Origin: JADJQU01 sp035490315
Lineage (GTDB): Bacteria; Planctomycetota; UBA1135; GCA-002686595
Assembly: GCA_035490315.1 (NCBI GenBank)
Contig: DATHET010000313.1
Coordinates: forward strand, 1-23,340
Length of the DNA stretch: 23,340 bases
Direction of reading: 5' to 3'
The notes under the pieces are model-generated. The model was not told the origin of the DNA. It was given only the letters and a program-made list of their open reading frames with translations, and did not search any database. The position numbers and the translations under genes were made by a program. Shown here piece after piece: positions 21,887 to 23,340 of this stretch. Positions within the stretch are counted from its first letter, which is position 1; each line of letters opens with the position of its first letter.

Positions 21887-23271
21887 CAGATGTTCAGCGC
21901 GCGACCGTCGACCGCCAGGGCGGCTTCCTTCACGGCTTCGGCCAGGGTCGGGTGGGCGTGGCAGGTGCGCGCGATGTCCTCGCTCGAAGCTCCGAACTCG
22001 ATCGCCGCGGTGCACTCGGCGATCAGATCGCCCGCGCGCGGCCCGAGGATGTGCACTCCGAGCACGCGATCCGTGTCGCGATGCGCCAGGATCTTCACCC
22101 GACCCTCGGTGTGGCCGAGGGCCTTGGCCCGGGCGTTGGCCTGGAAGGGGAAGAAACCCTTGCGGTAGGGGACGGCGGCCTGGGTCAGCTCCTCTTCCGT
22201 GCTGCCGACCGAGGCGATCTCGGGCGCGGTGTACACCACGTTCGGAATTGCGTTGTAATTGACGTGCCCGTGGCCAGTCACGATGCGCTCGACGCAGGCG
22301 ACGCCTTCCTCCTCGGCCTTGTGCGCGAGCATCGGCCCGCGGATCAGATCGCCGATCGCGAACACGCCGGGCAGATTCGTCGCGAAGCGCTCGTCGACGA
22401 TCACCACGCCGCGCTTGTCCAGCGCGACGCCGGTCGCTTCGAGGCCCAGCCCTTCGGTGTTCGGACGGCGTCCGACGGCCAGCAGGACTCTGTCGCACTC
22501 GATCGGCTCGCGGCCTCCCGCCGAGACGATCGCGGACTTCTTGGTCGCGCGCGCGCCGGTGACTCGCGACTTGAGCAGGAAGGTGATGCCCTGCTTCTCG
22601 AAGCAGCGCTGGGCTTCCTTCGCGAGCTCGCTGTCCATCCCGGGCAGGATGCGATCGAGGTACTCGAGCACCGTGACCTTGGCCCCCAGGCGCGCCCACA
22701 CCGATCCGAGCTCGAGGCCGATCACGCCGGCGCCGATCACGACCAGATGTTTCGGAACCGTCGTCCAGGCGAGGGCCTCGGTGCTGGTCCCGATGCGATC
22801 GAGATCGAGCTCGACGCCCTTGAGCTCCGAGCTGAGCGAGCCGGTGGCCAGGATCACGTGCTTGCACTCGAGGCTCAGCTCTCCCTGCGCCGTCGCGACG
22901 CTGACCGAGCCGGGGCCGAGCAGCTTGGCGCTGCCCTCGTAGCGCGCGACCTTGTTCTTCTTGAACAAGCCCGCGACTCCGCGGGTGAGCCCGTCGACCG
23001 TCTCGTCCTTGCGCTTGTGCATCTGCGCGAGATCGAGCTCGACCGACTTCAGCACGATGCCGTGGTTCGCGAAACGCGTCTTCGCCTCGTGGTACAGATC
23101 GCTCGACTCGAGCAGCGCCTTCGACGGAATGCAGCCGATGCGCAGGCAGGTCCCGCCCAGCCGCGGCTCCTTCTCGATGCAGGCGACGTCGAGGCCGAGC
23201 TGTGCCGCGCGCAAGGCGGCCATGTAGCCTCCGGGACCCGCGCCGATGATCACCAGGTCGTGGCGCGGCAC
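21886..23271 (-). CDS. lpdA: Dihydrolipoyl dehydrogenase (E3)
   Basis: 461 residues with all E3 features: FAD-binding GAGPGG (10-15), redox disulfide Cys42/Cys47 in GGTCLRIGCIPSK (Arg-Ile in place of the common Asn-Val), NAD-binding VVIGAGVIGLELGSVW, the FAIGDLIRGPMLAHKAEEEG FAD motif, and the catalytic His-Pro in HAHPTLAEAVKEA. It reoxidises dihydrolipoamide of 2-oxoacid dehydrogenase or glycine cleavage complexes using NAD. The start is a GTG; an in-frame TAG immediately precedes it (23272-23274), so no other start is possible. AGGA six bases upstream is a fair Shine-Dalgarno site and lies within an inverted repeat arm. No E1, E2 or lipoate gene is adjacent; the downstream coupled gene is the SenB-like glycosyltransferase. 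Confidence 0.96.
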   Translation of the reverse strand: MPRHDLVIIGAGPGGYMAALRAAQLGLDVACIEKEPRLGGTCLRIGCIPSKALLESSDLYHEAKTRFANHGIVLKSVELDLAQMHKRKDETVDGLTRGVAGLFKKNKVARYEGSAKLLGPGSVSVATAQGELSLECKHVILATGSLSSELKGVELDLDRIGTSTEALAWTTVPKHLVVIGAGVIGLELGSVWARLGAKVTVLEYLDRILPGMDSELAKEAQRCFEKQGITFLLKSRVTGARATKKSAIVSAGGREPIECDRVLLAVGRRPNTEGLGLEATGVALDKRGVVIVDERFATNLPGVFAIGDLIRGPMLAHKAEEEGVACVERIVTGHGHVNYNAIPNVVYTAPEIASVGSTEEELTQAAVPYRKGFFPFQANARAKALGHTEGRVKILAHRDTDRVLGVHILGPRAGDLIAECTAAIEFGASSEDIARTCHAHPTLAEAVKEAALAVDGRALNI

Positions 23272-23273
23272 CT

Positions 23274-23321
23274 AGTGTCCTGTTTCCGAAGTACGTACTC
23301 GGACCGAGGGAACAGGACACT
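23274..23321. repeat. Inverted repeat with 11 bp arms covering the lpd ribosome-binding site
   Basis: AGTGTCCTGTT (23274-23284) and AACAGGACACT (23311-23321) are perfect complements. Inside, 23285-23303 forms a second stem-loop around the palindrome AGTACGTACT (23290-23299). The left arm, read on the minus strand, contains the AGGA site that precedes the lpd GTG. Candidates are an RBS-sequestering leader hairpin, an operator, or a dispersed MITE/REP-like element that ends at the gene start. Confidence 0.7.
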
Positions 23322-23322
23322 G

Positions 23323-23340
23323 CCCGGCCCAAGGGCCGGG
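23323..23340. terminator. GC hairpin at the right window edge
   Basis: CCCGGCCC and GGGCCGGG are perfect 8 bp arms around AA, running to the last base, so the structure may be longer. No T tract is visible. It could be the terminator of a gene beyond the edge or part of the adjacent repeat element. Confidence 0.35.

Noticed and set aside
20096..22168. 690-residue plus-strand open frame across the dehydrogenase, glycosyltransferase and lpd region
   Set aside because: It is Arg/Ala/Pro-rich shadow coding overlapping three well-supported genes in other frames.
1..23340. CRISPR arrays, transposases, integrases, restriction or phage-defence genes
   Set aside because: None seen on either strand; no regularly spaced repeats and no matching protein motifs.

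Overview
The window is a gene-dense, high-GC bacterial chromosome segment with 19 protein genes, one of them cut by the left edge. No rRNA, tRNA, CRISPR array or transposase was seen. The best guess for the organism is Planctomycetota. Support comes from a DUF1080 (3-keto-disaccharide hydrolase) protein, a lone type II/IV prepilin-like protein with a short N-terminal methylation motif, a beta-helix protein ending in a Planctomycetota-like C-terminal module, many small secreted lipoproteins and few clear Shine-Dalgarno sites. This placement is inference; Acidobacteriota or Myxococcota are not excluded.

Layout. 1-1027 (+) is the 3' part of a secreted beta-helix protein. 1050-3219 (-) holds a DUF1080 secreted protein followed by a DUF2238 (YjdF-like) membrane protein. 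3398-7888 (+) is a compact run: an S9 serine peptidase, a small lipoprotein and an M2 (ACE-like) zinc peptidase lipoprotein. 8073-9772 (-) is a tandem-GNAT protein translationally coupled to a cysteine-rich lipoprotein of unknown function. 9904-13869 (+) holds a POT-family peptide transporter, a PepQ-type Xaa-Pro dipeptidase 4 bp downstream, then a PhnD-like substrate-binding lipoprotein. 13898-14638 (-) is the lone prepilin-like protein. 14810-20876 (+) is a five-gene run: alpha/beta hydrolase-TPR, a fused MGMT-AlkA alkylation-repair protein, a TPMT-type methyltransferase, a HEAT-vWA protein and a saccharopine/lysine dehydrogenase-like protein; the first three overlap by ATGA. 20873-23271 (-) is a dihydrolipoyl dehydrogenase coupled to a SenB-like (TIGR04348) glycosyltransferase.

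How the genes may work together. The S9 peptidase, M2 dipeptidyl carboxypeptidase, POT di/tripeptide symporter and cytoplasmic prolidase form a plausible scavenging route from external peptide to imported dipeptide to amino acids. The ATGA-coupled trio places alkylation-damage repair beside a methyltransferase of a family that makes volatile methylated sulfur or halide compounds. The most noteworthy items are the MGMT-AlkA fusion, the orphan SenB-like selenosugar-synthase relative coupled to lpd, and a structured inverted repeat whose proximal arm contains the lpd ribosome-binding site.
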